Positions 1 through 11,441 of a stretch of 64,000 bases of DNA are shown piece by piece. Origin of the DNA: Apiotrichum sp. Y4204 (taxonomy: Eukaryota > Basidiomycota > Tremellomycetes > Trichosporonales > Trichosporonaceae); NCBI GenBank assembly GCA_025531455.1, contig JAMYHL010000094.1, positions 62,001-126,000 on the forward strand, given 5' to 3'. A program made the translations under genes and the position numbers. Within the stretch, counting starts at the first letter, position 1. Each line of letters begins with the position of its first letter. The notes below the pieces were generated by a model. That model was not told where the DNA came from, ran no database searches, and was given only the letters and a program-made list of their open reading frames with translations.

Positions 1-435
1 CAAAGGGGCGGAAGCGGGGGCAAATAATTGCCGAGGGAAGGCGCGGCAAATGCTGTTCTCTACGTTGCTGGGTGGGCTGGCGTTTTCCCTGGCCGGGGCC
101 GGCCGGCTACGACGATGCCGATGGGCCGCCCGGCCGTCCTCGGGTGCAGAGGGCTCTCGCTCTCTGTACTGCACTCGCTATTCCCGACCCCACACTCTCC
201 TTCTGTGGATATCCCATTCCATCTCGCAGAATCCTTACTCGTCCTCGAGTCCATCTCAACTTATTCCACATTGGCTCCTCGCTGGCTCGCTCATCGTCTC
301 GAGCTCACGACACGGCGACCTCACTCCGGACCCGGACAACCTCTATCACTCCGGATATCATCACACTCAACCCAACTTGCATCTTCACAACCTCCATTCT
401 CAACCAACCAACCACCACAACCACCACTCTCCAAG
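1..435. other. 5' flank of PEX1
   Basis: No gene is supported here. The open frames that cross it in several phases run on into PEX1 introns or exons in the wrong frame and match nothing. It probably holds the PEX1 promoter and 5' leader. The last 100 bases are rich in CAACC/CCACC pyrimidine-type sequence, as is common just before fungal start codons. Confidence 0.5.
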
Positions 436-3400
436 ATGGCGCGCAAAGCCGCGGTCAAGTACCGCTCCCTGCGGTCCAACATGGTTCACCTCCCGCTCTC
501 GCTGTACGCCTCGCTCGCGCAGTCGCAGACGGTGCGTGTGCAGGCGGCTCTCTTATACTGATCTCCCAGCGCCCACAAGGCATCATCCTCCATCTTGCGC
601 CGCTCGTCCCGGCCTCGAGCTCACGGCGCGCCCCGCAGAGCGCGTATCTCGGCTGGAGCGGCCTGGCCGCCGCGAGCTCGCTCTCGGGCATTGGGGGCAG
701 TCAGCTCGAGACGCTCGAGGTCGACCCCGAGGTCGCGCTCAACTACGGCTGGGCAGAGGGCACGATTGTGGGTAGTTCTTTGCATACGCCTACTGACCCA
801 CCAGCTCGAGATCAGCATCATCCACAATCCCACCAAGGCCCGCTCCGTGTCGGTCACACCGCTCTCGGCCGACGACTGGGAGATTCTCGAGCAGAACGCA
901 AACTACCTCGAGAACAACCTCCTCAGCCAGCTGCGTGCCGCCCAGAAGGGCCAGGAGATCGATGTCTGGGTCATGGGCCGGACTAAGATCCGGATACGTG
1001 TCGGTGCGTAAAGGACTGGCTCGCTTGAGCTGACCTCTAGACGAAACGAATCCCGCGACGAGCTCGTCGTCCGTCGTGCTCGTAAACGTCGATACCGAGA
1101 TCTATGTCGCGCCGCGCCCGCGCAACGCACCGGCCGCAGCGCAGGAGGCGCCAAAGGTCGTGACTCCCGCCGCCCCCGCTCCCTCGACAAAGGGCAAGAA
1201 CCCAGCAAAGGAGGCGTCGGCGTCGCTGCGCATCGTGGCGTCCCGCGTGGGAAGCAAGTGGGGTGCGCCGGTGCTTTCCCACGACGATGCGCAGATTGTC
1301 GGCACGGACAGGGTGGCGTGGGTTGCGCCCACGACGCTCGCCAAGGTTCGCCGGCGCCTGCGGCAGCCGGAAGAGGAGGCGCCGCTCTACGTCAGCTTTA
1401 AGCGGGAGGAGGAGAAGAAGGAGGACGAGGAAGCGGAGGAGGAGGCGCCCAAGGAGGGCGAGGAGCCGGCAGAGGAGGAGGAACCTCCTCTCGAGGCGTG
1501 GCTCACGGCGTGGGAGGAGATGCCTGCCGGATGCGCCGTGCTGGCTGGGGAGCTTCCCACGGAATGGTCGTCATGGGCGAATGCCAAGTGGGTAGTCTGT
1601 GTTTCTCGGCTGACGACAGAATCGCGGTTGCACACTCAAAGCCAGCCAAGGGCAAGGCAAACGGAACGCACCCGAATGCGGTTCTCGCACCGTCCGATCC
1701 CGAGACAATTCTCGCCGGCGTCTCCAAGATCATCGACAACGCGGTCAACTATCTTAGCCGCGCGGCTCTGTCCGGCAAGGCCAAGCCGCTGCTCATCACG
1801 GGCTCCAAGGGCTCGGGCAAGACGGCGATCGCAAAGGCCATTGGAGCGACTCTGGAAGCCGACCGCGATATCCTCACTGGTGCGTGATTCGTGGCTTGAA
1901 GGTTCTGACAACACAGAGGTGATTTACAACGACGTCGGGAGGATGGACCCGGATGCGCGTGTCAAGCAGGTCAAGGAGGAGATGTCAAAGTGGATCGAGG
2001 ACGCGACTGCGCGCCGGCCGTGCCTGTTGATTCTCGACAACTTGGAGCTACTGCTGAGCCCAGAGAACGAGGTGGGTGGCAATGAGTTTCCCTGCTGATG
2101 ACAGAACACAGCGACGTCCAATCCCGCGATCCTGGCCGAGCACTTCTCCCGGCTCTTCAGCTCGGACGCGCTCCCCAGCGGCATTCTTGTCCTCGCGACC
2201 GCAACGGGGTCCGCCTCGCTTCACGGTCTTCTGACGTCGAAGCACATCTTTGGCGACTCCATGAAGGTCATGCCCCCGAGACAGGACACGCGCCGTGAGA
2301 TTCTCGAGGCGATCGTCAAGGTGCAGGAGCAGACGCCGACCGACCTCGACCTCCGGCGACAGCTCTCACGGCAAGCATCGGTGGAGGTTCCCCAGCTCGA
2401 CTATGTCACACTCGCCACCCTCACCGAGGGCTACAGTGCGGCGGACCTGAACGATTTTGTGACTGGCGCCAACCAGCAGGCTATGATCCGCTGTGCGCGG
2501 AACGAGGCCGAGGACTCGCGCCTCACGATGGACGACTTTGTCGCCGCCCAGGAGGCGTTTACGCCGTTCAGCTTGCGGGGTGTTTCTTTGCAAAAGTCGG
2601 ATGTCCGGTGGGCGGACATTGGAGGTGAGTCATGGAAAGAGGGGGAGGCGTCGGCTGACAAAAAGGACTGCACGATGCCCGCCAGATTCTGCGCGAGACG
2701 CTCGAGTGGCCGACAAAATACGCGCGCATTTTCGCAAACTGCCCGCTCCGACTTCGTTCTGGTCTTTTGCTCTACGGCTACCCCGGTTGTGGAAAGACGC
2801 TGCTCGCTTCGGCGGTTGCGCGCGAGTGCGGTCTCAACTTTATCAGCGTCAAGGGTCCCGAGATTCTCAACAAGTACATTGGTCAGAGTGAACAGTCGGT
2901 GCGCGACCTGTTCGAGCGCGCGTCGGCGGCCAAGCCGTGTGTTCTTTTCTTTGACGAATTCGACTCGATTGCGCCGAAGCGTGGTCACGACAGCACGGGC
3001 GTGACAGACCGTGTGGTCAACCAGATGCTCACGGAGATGGACGGTGCGCAGGGTCTCGATGGCGTGTATGTTCTGGCAGCCACCTCGCGCCCGGACCTTA
3101 TTGACCCTGCGCTCCTCCGTCCAGGCCGTCTCGACAAGTCGATCCTGTGTGACATGCCGTCGCAGTCTGACCGCCTGGAGATCATACAGTCGTTCACCAA
3201 GAAGCTGCACGTCTCCCCGACGATCGACTTTGACGAGCTGGCAGCCGATACCGAGGGCTTCTCGGGTGCGGACCTCCAGGCGCTCGTGTACAATGCCCAT
3301 CTCGATGTCGTCCACTCGGTGCTCAACAAGGCCGAGGAGGAGGAGGAGGTCGTCGCGAACGGCAAGGGCAAGGCGGTGGACAAGGGTAAAGGCAAGGCGG

Positions 3401-3831
3401 TTGACAAGGGCAAGGGCAAGGGCAAAGCGGTTGACAATGGTGACGGTGAAGTGGAGGCCGTTACGAACGGCAGCGCGATCCCTGACGGTCCTGACGGTCC
3501 CAAGGTGCCATACCGCCAGCTTCAGCCCGCCGAAATTCCCACCACCTCGGCCGCGCGCGCAGCCTTCACCGAACGCATCGAGACGATCGTGTCCGCCACA
3601 GCACCCGCCAGCACGGAGGAAGAGGCCGCCGAGGAGAAGCACAAGATGGACACGCCAGTCATCGAGATGCGCCACCTGCGCCAGTCGCTGCAGTCCACCC
3701 GGCCGTCCGTCGCGCCGCAGGAGCGCGCACGCTTCGAGCGCATCTACAATGCGTTCGTGTCCGACCGCGACGGCAACCTGCCCAACGGCGACGGCCCTCG
3801 GGGAACCGGTACGCGCACGTCGCTCAAGTAG
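436..3831 (+). CDS. PEX1: Peroxisomal AAA+ ATPase Pex1
   Basis: Pex1 pairs with Pex6 in the hexameric motor that pulls ubiquitylated Pex5 receptor out of the peroxisome membrane. I infer eight exons: 436-531, 570-767, 805-1003, 1041-1587, 1620-1879, 1917-2071, 2105-2624 and 2666-3831, which sum to 1046 residues. The N-terminal half is the adaptor-binding region. The D1 ATPase has Walker A GSKGSGKT near residue 360, but its Walker B-like ILDNLELL has Asn where Glu is usual, as expected for the weak D1 of this family. D2 is canonical, with [21 protein letters not shown] and [19 protein letters not shown], a run diagnostic of Pex1. After D2 comes a low-complexity Lys/Gly stretch (KGKGKAVD units, about 3355-3440). 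The start is the first ATG in frame with the conserved N terminus. No other family fits the D2 sequence. Confidence 0.95.
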
Positions 3832-4724
3832 TAACGACATAGAGTGGGGAGGTATTGGGTGTGGGGGGCATCAGATCGGGAATTACAGTATGCATATCTC
3901 ATGGGGTTTGGCTGCGGATTGGAGTGGGAGTGGAGAAGGGGGAGTGGAGCGAGGAGCGAGGAGCGTTACTGGGAGAAGACGTGAGCGGGACGCAGCGTGA
4001 GTGGAACGCAAGAGTGATGCTTTGATCCTGGTAATGTGGTGACGACGCAGTGACGATCACGTGCGTAGCTGAAACGTCTGATCGTTCCCGGGTGTCACAG
4101 AGATAACAAGCAGACGCACAGGCCCGTGTTCCGTCCATCGGGGCTGGCAGCGACTCGCGAAGTCGCGCTTTGTTCTAAATCGGATAAGGGGTCCCACCGA
4201 GGTGGAACTGGGGCCTCGGAGGAGGAGGCTGCGGGCTACGGCTGCGGGGGATGAGGAGCTGCGAGGACAACACTATCTGAAGGGATGACGAGTAGGTCTG
4301 GGCTAGTGTACCTAGTAGTGTACAGCATCCCTCCGCCCTCTCCGCGCTGCTCCGCCCCCTCGGCCCCCCCCCCCCCCCTCCTCGGGGATGTTACATGTTT
4401 CCACTGGTCAACTGTTCCTGCTTACCCGCTAGATCAGAGTAGATCAGGTTGAGCTGTGCTGGATGCTGATCTCTCCTGCACTGAAGCACTGGAGAGCTAC
4501 AGGACACCGGTATTCTGATCTCTCGAGTCGACTTCAAAGCGGCCTCGTCTCTCTTCTTCGTACTTGATCTCGTGCCCACTTGATCTCGTACCCACCTCAT
4601 CCTTGATATCGTTGTACTCCTTCTACTCGCTCATTCTTGTTCCCACTATCTGTATTCTATCTCACGACTAACGACCACGACCTCTACGACTCGCCATCTC
4701 AAGGCTACGACTCACCTCTGAAGG
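3832..4724. other. Intergenic region with a C15 homopolymer
   Basis: No coding sequence is supported. It holds the PEX1 3' end and the channel gene promoter. An uninterrupted run of 15 C lies at about 4364-4378. Between 4500 and 4620 the words TTGATCTCGT and close variants recur three times. Both are simple-sequence features with no assigned role. Confidence 0.5.
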
Positions 4725-7113
4725 ATGAACTCCCCAAACATGATAGCGCCCCTGTCCGCGACGATGAACGCGCGCCTCCGCCGCCGGCGGCACACCGTAC
4801 ACATCGACATGCCTGCTGCCGTCGAACGGCCGGGGCCTCAGACTATTAATGGTGGGTGCTCGTCGAGGAAGGGTGGTGGTGCTGACGCTCTCTCCTGTAC
4901 TGAACCTGGTCACGACCTCCCTCAACCTTCCCTCCTCACTTTCCTCGGCGCAGACCTCATCAAGCGCATCCGCGCACTCACCCTCCGCCTGCTCCCGGCG
5001 TCCGTGAGCATCAGCGAGATCACAGACCCGACCTCGCGCATCATCACGCCGCAGGCAGTCCGCGCCTTCATCCATGCCGGCGGTGACTTTGCCGAGGCTG
5101 TTCCGTTTGCGTACGTCCCCAGATTCCCAAAGTTTGGACCCAGCTTGGAGCTTGGAGACCTCTGTGCTGACACTGTGGTGTATACTCCTGATCGCCGCGT
5201 AACCTCCCCGACTTCCCAACTGCGCACTCCACATACAGCCTGCTGCGCGCGCACGCCCTTTTCGAACGCGACGCGCACGTCTCTCTCGCAGACCACGAGG
5301 AGAGCCACTGTCGTGCAACAGCGTGCGAGGTGCTTGCGCGCCGGATCCTCCGCAAGCTCCCACACGACAGACTCAAGGACGTGCTCTCTACCCGCCACCG
5401 GTGGATACGCCCGGATGGCACGCCCAGCGCGCCGATGTGTGCGCTCGAGCTCGCGATCGACGAGCAGTGTACGGTGAGCTGCGGCAGAGGTTTGTGCTAA
5501 TATTATAGGTGTTCCTCTCGTCGCTTGAATGCCAGGAGATTGTGGGGGCCCTCTGGAAGGGCAGCCTCGTGCAGCGCTACCACGGAGACGACATTGACTA
5601 CGTGCCCTACCACGCTACGGACGACGCGGGGACGCTGACCTACCACTTTGACCCGGGCCGCCTCGCGGTCCCCCGCTACCAGACCTTCTTCAAGATCGCC
5701 ATGGGGCTCGCCTACATCCTCGTGTACTCGCGTGTTGTGCAGAGGTAGGTGACTTCCACTGTCGACTGACCTACACGGGCTGCTTCTCACATCAGACCCC
5801 TCGACCACATCAAGCCCGGACATCAGTTTGACATCTGGGAAGTGATACTGTACTATATGACGTTTGCGTTCTTCGTCGATGGTAGGGGTGTGGGATGGAA
5901 AAAGGCTCACTTCAGAAATTCACAAAAGCATCAAGACAATCCGCCTCGCGCGGAGCCCATGGGTGGCCTTTGTGAGCTAGCCAAAGGGTGGATCCAGCTC
6001 ACAGCAGAACTTCTGGACAGCGGTCAGCCTCCTCACGTCAATCACGATCGTCACTTCGTTCGTGTGCCGGCTCGGGGCCATGAGGTGGCGCGCAGCGAGC
6101 AAGCCGCATCCCGAGCTTCATCTCCTCAGCTTTCAGATTCTCTCCTGCGCCGCGCCGTTCCTCTGGCTTCGCCTCCTCACCATTTTTGAGGGATACCAGA
6201 CTGTCGGCGTGTTGCAGGTTGTCGTCTTCCGCATGCTGTGAGTCAGAGTGAACTGCAAAGCTGACTTTGCAGTCGGGAGTCAGTCAACTTTTTTATTCTC
6301 CTCACGATCATGGCCATTGGCTTTGGGCAGGCGCTGTACGCCCTCGACGCCGCTGATGGCGATACACACAATGACAAGGTACCCGGCCCGACACTCATCG
6401 CCAATACTCTCATCCAGAGCCTGCTCGGCGCGGCAAACTACGATCTCGCCTCGGAACGTTTCGGATACCCCTTTGGCCTGATCATCTTCTACTCGTGGAA
6501 CTTTATCACTATCATCATTCTCGTCAACGTCCTCATCGCCCTGTTCGGCACTGCGTACTCGGACGTGTACGCGAACAAACAGGATGTGTACCAGGCCTTC
6601 CTGGCACAAAAGACCATCGGCATGAGTGAGAGACCCATATGGTCCAATACTCACCCCAGTTCGCGCCCCAGACAACTTTGTCTATCCTGCGCCCTTCAAC
6701 CTCGTCGAGAGCTTCTTCGTCGCGCCACTCGAGTCGTTTGTCTCCGCTGAGACGTACGTTAAGATTAACCAGGTGGTGATGAGCGTCGTCTTTGTCTTCC
6801 CGCTCTCCCTGATCGCGGTCTACGAATCGCTTATAGTGCACGGCCGCGGCATGCTCCGCGACTACTTTGCGGAGCCACCGCCGCCAGACGACGAGGACGA
6901 CCCGCAGGTGCTCAACCCCAAGCACTTTGACCCCGCAGGCTCGATATCCACTGTTGACTTTGACCAGCTCGAGAAGATGCTCCCCAAGTGAGTCCAGTGA
7001 AGACTGTTTCTGACCGCAGCACGCTTGTCAATGAGACGGCTGGGATCAAGCAGGACCTCAGCGAGGTGCGCAGCATCCTGTACGCGCTGCAGGACAAGCT
7101 CGACCGGATGTAG
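4725..7113 (+). CDS. YVC1: TRP-type vacuolar cation channel, Yvc1-like
   Basis: Yvc1/TRPY channels release Ca2+ and other cations from the fungal vacuole in response to stretch, osmotic shock and Ca2+. I infer ten exons: 4725-4851, 4954-5110, 5239-5473, 5509-5744, 5796-5881, 5916-5971, 6008-6237, 6273-6625, 6660-6987 and 7020-7113. They give 633 residues, against about 675 in baker's yeast. The N-terminal 200 or so residues are cytosolic and contain IKRIRALTLRLLP. Membrane helices follow: YQTFFKIAMGLAYILVYSRV, a WEVILYYMTFAFFVD segment, a further set, the pore region around SLLGAANYD, and FGLIIFYSWNFITIIILVNV. The C terminus is acidic (PPPPDDEDDP) and ends in a short heptad-like stretch, as in TRPY proteins, where acidic residues take part in Ca2+ sensing. 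Nine introns in 2.4 kb make this the most fragmented gene in the window. Confidence 0.85.
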
Positions 7114-7561
7114 GATGTAGCCAGAACTTGTATGTACCATTGAATGCCAAGCGTGGCGTCTCCTTCATGAGCACATTCCAGCCACCGCGTAAGGCCGGAC
7201 CACGAGAACCGGAGCTTGTGATTGATATAGATGCAATGTCAACTGCAGACTGTTGTTGTGATTGTATTGCTGATCGACGTTGCAACCACATGTCATTGAG
7301 CGCTGACTACGAACACTCATCCCTCACAGGGAGCACCCTTACCCACAATATCCAAAGTCGGGCACCAGCACCGACCTCTGACGCTCGACACACAGCAGGA
7401 TCTTGCCGCTGACACTCATTCCCGAGGGCCCACCCGGTCACTGTCAATCGGGGCGTTCCCATCGCGGGGAATGCGTCTGGGAAGACCTTCGATGCGGAAT
7501 GCGTTGAGAGACATATAAGCAGCACGCGGCGAGCTCACACGCCTCTCATTCTCACACCACA
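7114..7561. promoter_or_regulatory. Intergenic, YVC1-like 3' end and next promoter
   Basis: No gene is supported. Both neighbours read on the plus strand, so this 448-base gap should hold the terminator of one and the promoter of the other. A TATA-like ACATATAAGC lies near 7511, about 50 bases before the next ATG. Confidence 0.35.
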
Positions 7562-9497
7562 ATGGGCAACCTCGCCGCCAAGTTTGACCCGCACGCGGAC
7601 CTCGACTCGCCCGTAGAGCTGGACGCGCACCCGCGTCCAGCGGCGGCGCTCCACCGCCCCGAAGCGGCATTCACCCTCTCGGCAAGGGGAGACGGCACGC
7701 AGCGCCTGCTCCAAATCGAGCGCGTCGCCGCGGGAAAGCTCACACTCATGATCGAGACATTCCCACCGGGGCAGCTGCGGTATCTCTCACCAACAGAGGA
7801 GATGGGGGACACGGCCGCGCTCGCTTCGCGTCCCCTCCCCGTGAGAAGACTTTAGATTTCCGCTGACAGCAGACGGCCGAGCTGGCCGTTTTCCGCGCGA
7901 CCCACGACCGGCAGCGGACAGCCGACCCGGCGGTCGAGGCGTGTCTCCGCCTTTTCCACACGCTCCGGCTGGAAGCGGAGCGGCGGCCGCCGGTCGCCCG
8001 CCCGCCGCCCGCGCTGAACCGGTGGACGGCGCAGTGGGTCGCGGACACGTCGGTCGAGGGGCGCCGGAAGCTCGATAGGGAGGCGAGGAGGAAGCTCGTG
8101 GAGAGCCTGACTAGGTCCAAGGTGGGGATGGGCGATATAATATAGGCTCTGATGGCAGATATCTAGGGACGACGAGGCGCTCATGGAGCGCATGCGCCGC
8201 CTCGAGGTGGGTTCGGGTTGGGGTGGTCGATACTGATGGCAGCATCTTGGGAACGCGGTGCGAGCGCATTTCGCGCCGGTACTTGCCCATGTGCATGGCG
8301 CAGTACACTGCCTCGATGAGCGGTTGCTGGACGCCCTGGGAAAGCCGACTACCACGGTGTATATCCGTACGTTGAGCAGATATTTGGAATGGGACTGAAA
8401 ACGTAGTGCCCCGCACAGCCCAGGAGTTCATGCCCGAGGTCGTGCAGACCGCATCGCGGATCAAGCTCGAGTGGGAGCGTCTCGTGGGTGTAAGAATCCT
8501 ACTCTGCTGAGTCCAGAAACAAAAGCGGTTCAGCACGGACACGCGGAGCCGGTCACAGACGGCGTCGCCGGACCTCGCGACGCTCAACGCGGATGACGAG
8601 GGCGACGGTGTCCAGGCGCTGAGCGACGCGTTTGCAGCCGACATCCATGCCGCCGCAAATGGGCTCCAGAGTGCCGCGACTGCTGTCCTCCGCGTGATGG
8701 CCGCATCGGCGATCTACGCGCTCAACCCCCCGTTCTCGCTTACCCACCTCTCGTCGCTGTGTGCGCGGGCAATGGTGAGAAGCAATTCCTTCTTGCAGGT
8801 CTGATCCCAGTGCCGTATCGCCTTGAATGTCACGGAAGCCGAGATGCGTATCGTCCTTCTCCGCCTCGTATTCGACGCACTCCTCCTCGGCCTCCTCGTA
8901 CGCACCCCAGGCATCGCAGCGCTCTGGGTCGACGCGAGCCTCACAAAACTCGCACAAGCCAGTCCGCACAAGGACGTGCTCGCCGCCCTCGCGATCGACC
9001 TCGCTGCCATCGACCTCTGCCTCCTAAAACTCACTACCCAACACGTATGTACGCCCAAAGCAAAACTCCCCTAACCCCAGATGCAAGAGCCCCTGCCTTC
9101 CCCGCATCCAGCCACGATCCACCGCCTCACGCACCTCCAGCAACGGTGCCGCATGCCCGGATGCCACACGCCGTTCCTTGGCCCCGAGACGCTCGGCCAC
9201 TCAACCTCGTGGGCTACAACCGTAGTGCTGCAGCCGACAGTCTTCCCGCCATGTCCCGCGGCTCCCGAGGACGACTTTAGCCCCCCCTTCCCCGCCCTCG
9301 CGGGGATCTACACGCTTACCATGTATGAGCCTTCCGCGGAGGTGACCACCGCGCTGGCGAGGTATCTCGAGCTCGTGCATGCGGAGGAAGACGGGCCGAA
9401 TCGCTGGGAACGCGCGCGGACCGCTGTGTTCACGACAATCTGTGCGGGCCACGACGACTTTCATTCTGCGCCAGAGTACGTGCTCGATATCGAGTAG
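7562..9497 (+). CDS. Uncharacterised 562-residue protein
   Basis: I do not recognise this protein. The start is the ATG in MGNLAAKFDP. Seven short introns give exons 7562-7840, 7873 (or 7870)-8121, 8159-8206, 8243-8366, 8407-8483, 8517-8774, 8811-9044 and 9081-9497, which keep one frame and total about 562 residues. The N terminus (VELDAHPRPAAALHRPEAAF) is Pro/Ala-rich. The middle, including RKLDREARRKLVESLTRSK, is highly charged and probably helical. A Leu/Ala-rich stretch (LVFDALLLGLLVRTPGIAAL, about 8870-8930) looks like a buried or amphipathic helix bundle more than a membrane span. The C-terminal third contains a lone RCRMPGCHTPF Cys pair. No signal peptide or catalytic motif is visible. 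The orderly exon phases argue that the gene is real. The first acceptor is GACAGCAG, so 7869 and 7872 are both possible splice sites. Confidence 0.7.
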
Positions 9498-10066
9498 CGT
9501 TGGGTGTACAGGTACCTTGGGGTGGAGCCGAGTACTATACCCTCCCCCCCGATTGATATGATGATCCCTCATTCCGTGATGACGTGGTAAAGCGTCAGGT
9601 GATAAGATATGATGAAGCGATAATACACTGTTAATGATGGAAGTGAGGGCGACGGCTGGCGGTGATGAAGAGGGATTGATCAGACTTGTGGCTGACTGTA
9701 GCATGCCGACGAGCATGCTGTCGTCAGCAATCTAATTTGATCGTCGATCGTGGTGGCCAAGTGGCGGAGCCACAACTCGCCTACAGGGCACAGAAGACCT
9801 TGTCTTAATTTTGTCAATTTTTTTTTATCATTTATTTGCCTTTGATTTCAAGATGTATTATGCGCAATGATGCGAATGAAGAGTCAGTGGAAGCAAAGAG
9901 TCAGTGAACGCGTAGGAATCAAGTCGCTCGATGCTCAAGCTAGTAGGTAAATATAGTGCTCTGCTCATTCCGTACTGCGACATGTCCGATTCATCTTTTA
10001 CTGCTCACACGATGTACAGGCCATGCTCCTACTGAGGCTAGAATGCTCCTATGCTGTGGGCCGCTT
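9498..10066. other. Convergent intergenic region, AT-rich
   Basis: This lies between two genes that point at each other and should contain both 3' ends. The block at 9805-9855 (TCTTAATTTTGTC, a T-run and TTTATTTG) is the most AT-rich stretch nearby and is a plausible cleavage and polyadenylation zone. No coding sequence is supported. Confidence 0.45.
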
Positions 10067-11441
10067 TTACTTCTTGCGGTCGCCGTACGCGCGCGAGGCG
10101 TAGTGGCCGTCCTCGACAATGACGTTTCCGGGGTCCTGCTTCTCGCCGGCGAAGAAGCGGCGGAGAATCTCCTTTGTGCCGTCGGCGTAGCGCTTCTGCG
10201 CGTCCAATGTGGTACCCGAGTAGTGGGGGACCATGGCGTTGCCGCCGCCGAGCGGGTTGCGCATGTCGCGCCACGGGTGGTCCTCGGGTGCGGGCTGGAC
10301 GTCCCAGACGTCACCACCGTAGCCGCGGATGTGGCCCGACTTGAGGGCGTCGACAATGGCCATGCGGTCGCAGATGGCGCCACGGGCAGTGTTGATGATC
10401 CACGAGCCCTTCTTCATCTTCGAGATGGCCTCGGCGTTGATGAGGCCCTTGGTGCCGTCGTGGAGCGGGCAGTTGATGGTGAGGACGTCGACCGACTTGA
10501 GGAGCTCGTCAAGAGTGTCGCAGCGGCGGGCGTTGATCTTGGAGGCGGCGTCTGGTGGTCAGCATGTGAATGTCATGATGGGGGAGTGTGGTTCCTGGAA
10601 CTGTGTTGGGTGGGAGAGGCGTTGTGATCGGTGGGGCCAATGCGGGGCTCCCGATCCAATCTACCCCTCACCCCACAGCAATCGAAGCCCAGAGAGATCA
10701 TCATTCCGATCGACATGGGCGAGTTGTGCACTCGGGTACTCACCTCCGGGGAGGTCGCTGTAGTCGAACCAGAGGAGCTCCTTGCAGTTGAAGGGCTCGA
10801 GACGCTGGAGCACACGGTAGCCGATACGGCCGCAGCCAATGGTGCCGACAACCTTGCCCTCGAGGTCGAAGGCGTTGCGGGCGACCTGGGCGACGTTCCA
10901 CTGGTGGTTGACAATCTGCTCGTGGGCGGGGACAAAGTTGCGGACGAGGACGAGCATGGTCATGATGACCTGCTCGGCGACCGAGACGACGTTGGAGCCA
11001 GAGACCTCGGCGACGGTGATCTTGCGCTTGTTGGCGGCGTCAAGGTCGATGTGGCTGGGGGATGTTAGAAATTGCGACTCGCTAAAGGATATCTTTTCTC
11101 CACTCACTCAGAGCCGACACCAGCGGTGACACAGAGCTTGAGGTTCTTGGCCTTGTCCATGAGCTCGGCGGTGAGGTAGCCGGGGTGGAAGGGGGTGGTG
11201 ATGAGAATGTCGGTGTCGACAATCTCCTTCTGGAACTTGGACTGGGGTCCCTCCTTGTCGTCGGTGACGACGAGCCTGGCTGTTAGCAATGGTGTGGTGG
11301 TGCGCGTAGCGAAGAGACTCACTCGTGGCCCTGCTCCTTGAGCCACTGGGCGATTCCGAGCTGGTTCTCAATGGTGCCGAGAAGACGGGGCTCGTCCTTG
11401 GCGGACTGGCCACCGGAGTAGAGAATGAGAAGGATCTTCAT
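10067..11441 (-). CDS. FDH1: NAD-dependent formate dehydrogenase
   Basis: The enzyme oxidises formate to CO2 while reducing NAD+. It is cytosolic in yeasts and serves formate detoxification, or energy in methylotrophs. Exons on the minus strand are 11441-11323, 11275-11108, 11054-10744 and 10551-10067, giving 360 residues, close to the roughly 364 of Candida boidinii [14 protein letters not shown] at the start means there is no mitochondrial presequence. Family landmarks are [13 protein letters not shown] sequence ([18 protein letters not shown]), the Rossmann motif GTIGCGRIG near residue 164, the NAD-binding run [15 protein letters not shown], and the catalytic His in MVPHYSGTT near residue 308. 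The 192-nt third intron is much longer than the other two (47 and 53 nt). The general 2-hydroxyacid dehydrogenase family is the only alternative, and the PHYSG and [14 protein letters not shown] signatures favour FDH. Confidence 0.95.

Noticed and set aside
2431..3840. A 469-codon minus-strand frame opposite the PEX1 D2 ATPase
   Set aside because: It overlaps the best-conserved part of PEX1 and its translation resembles nothing.
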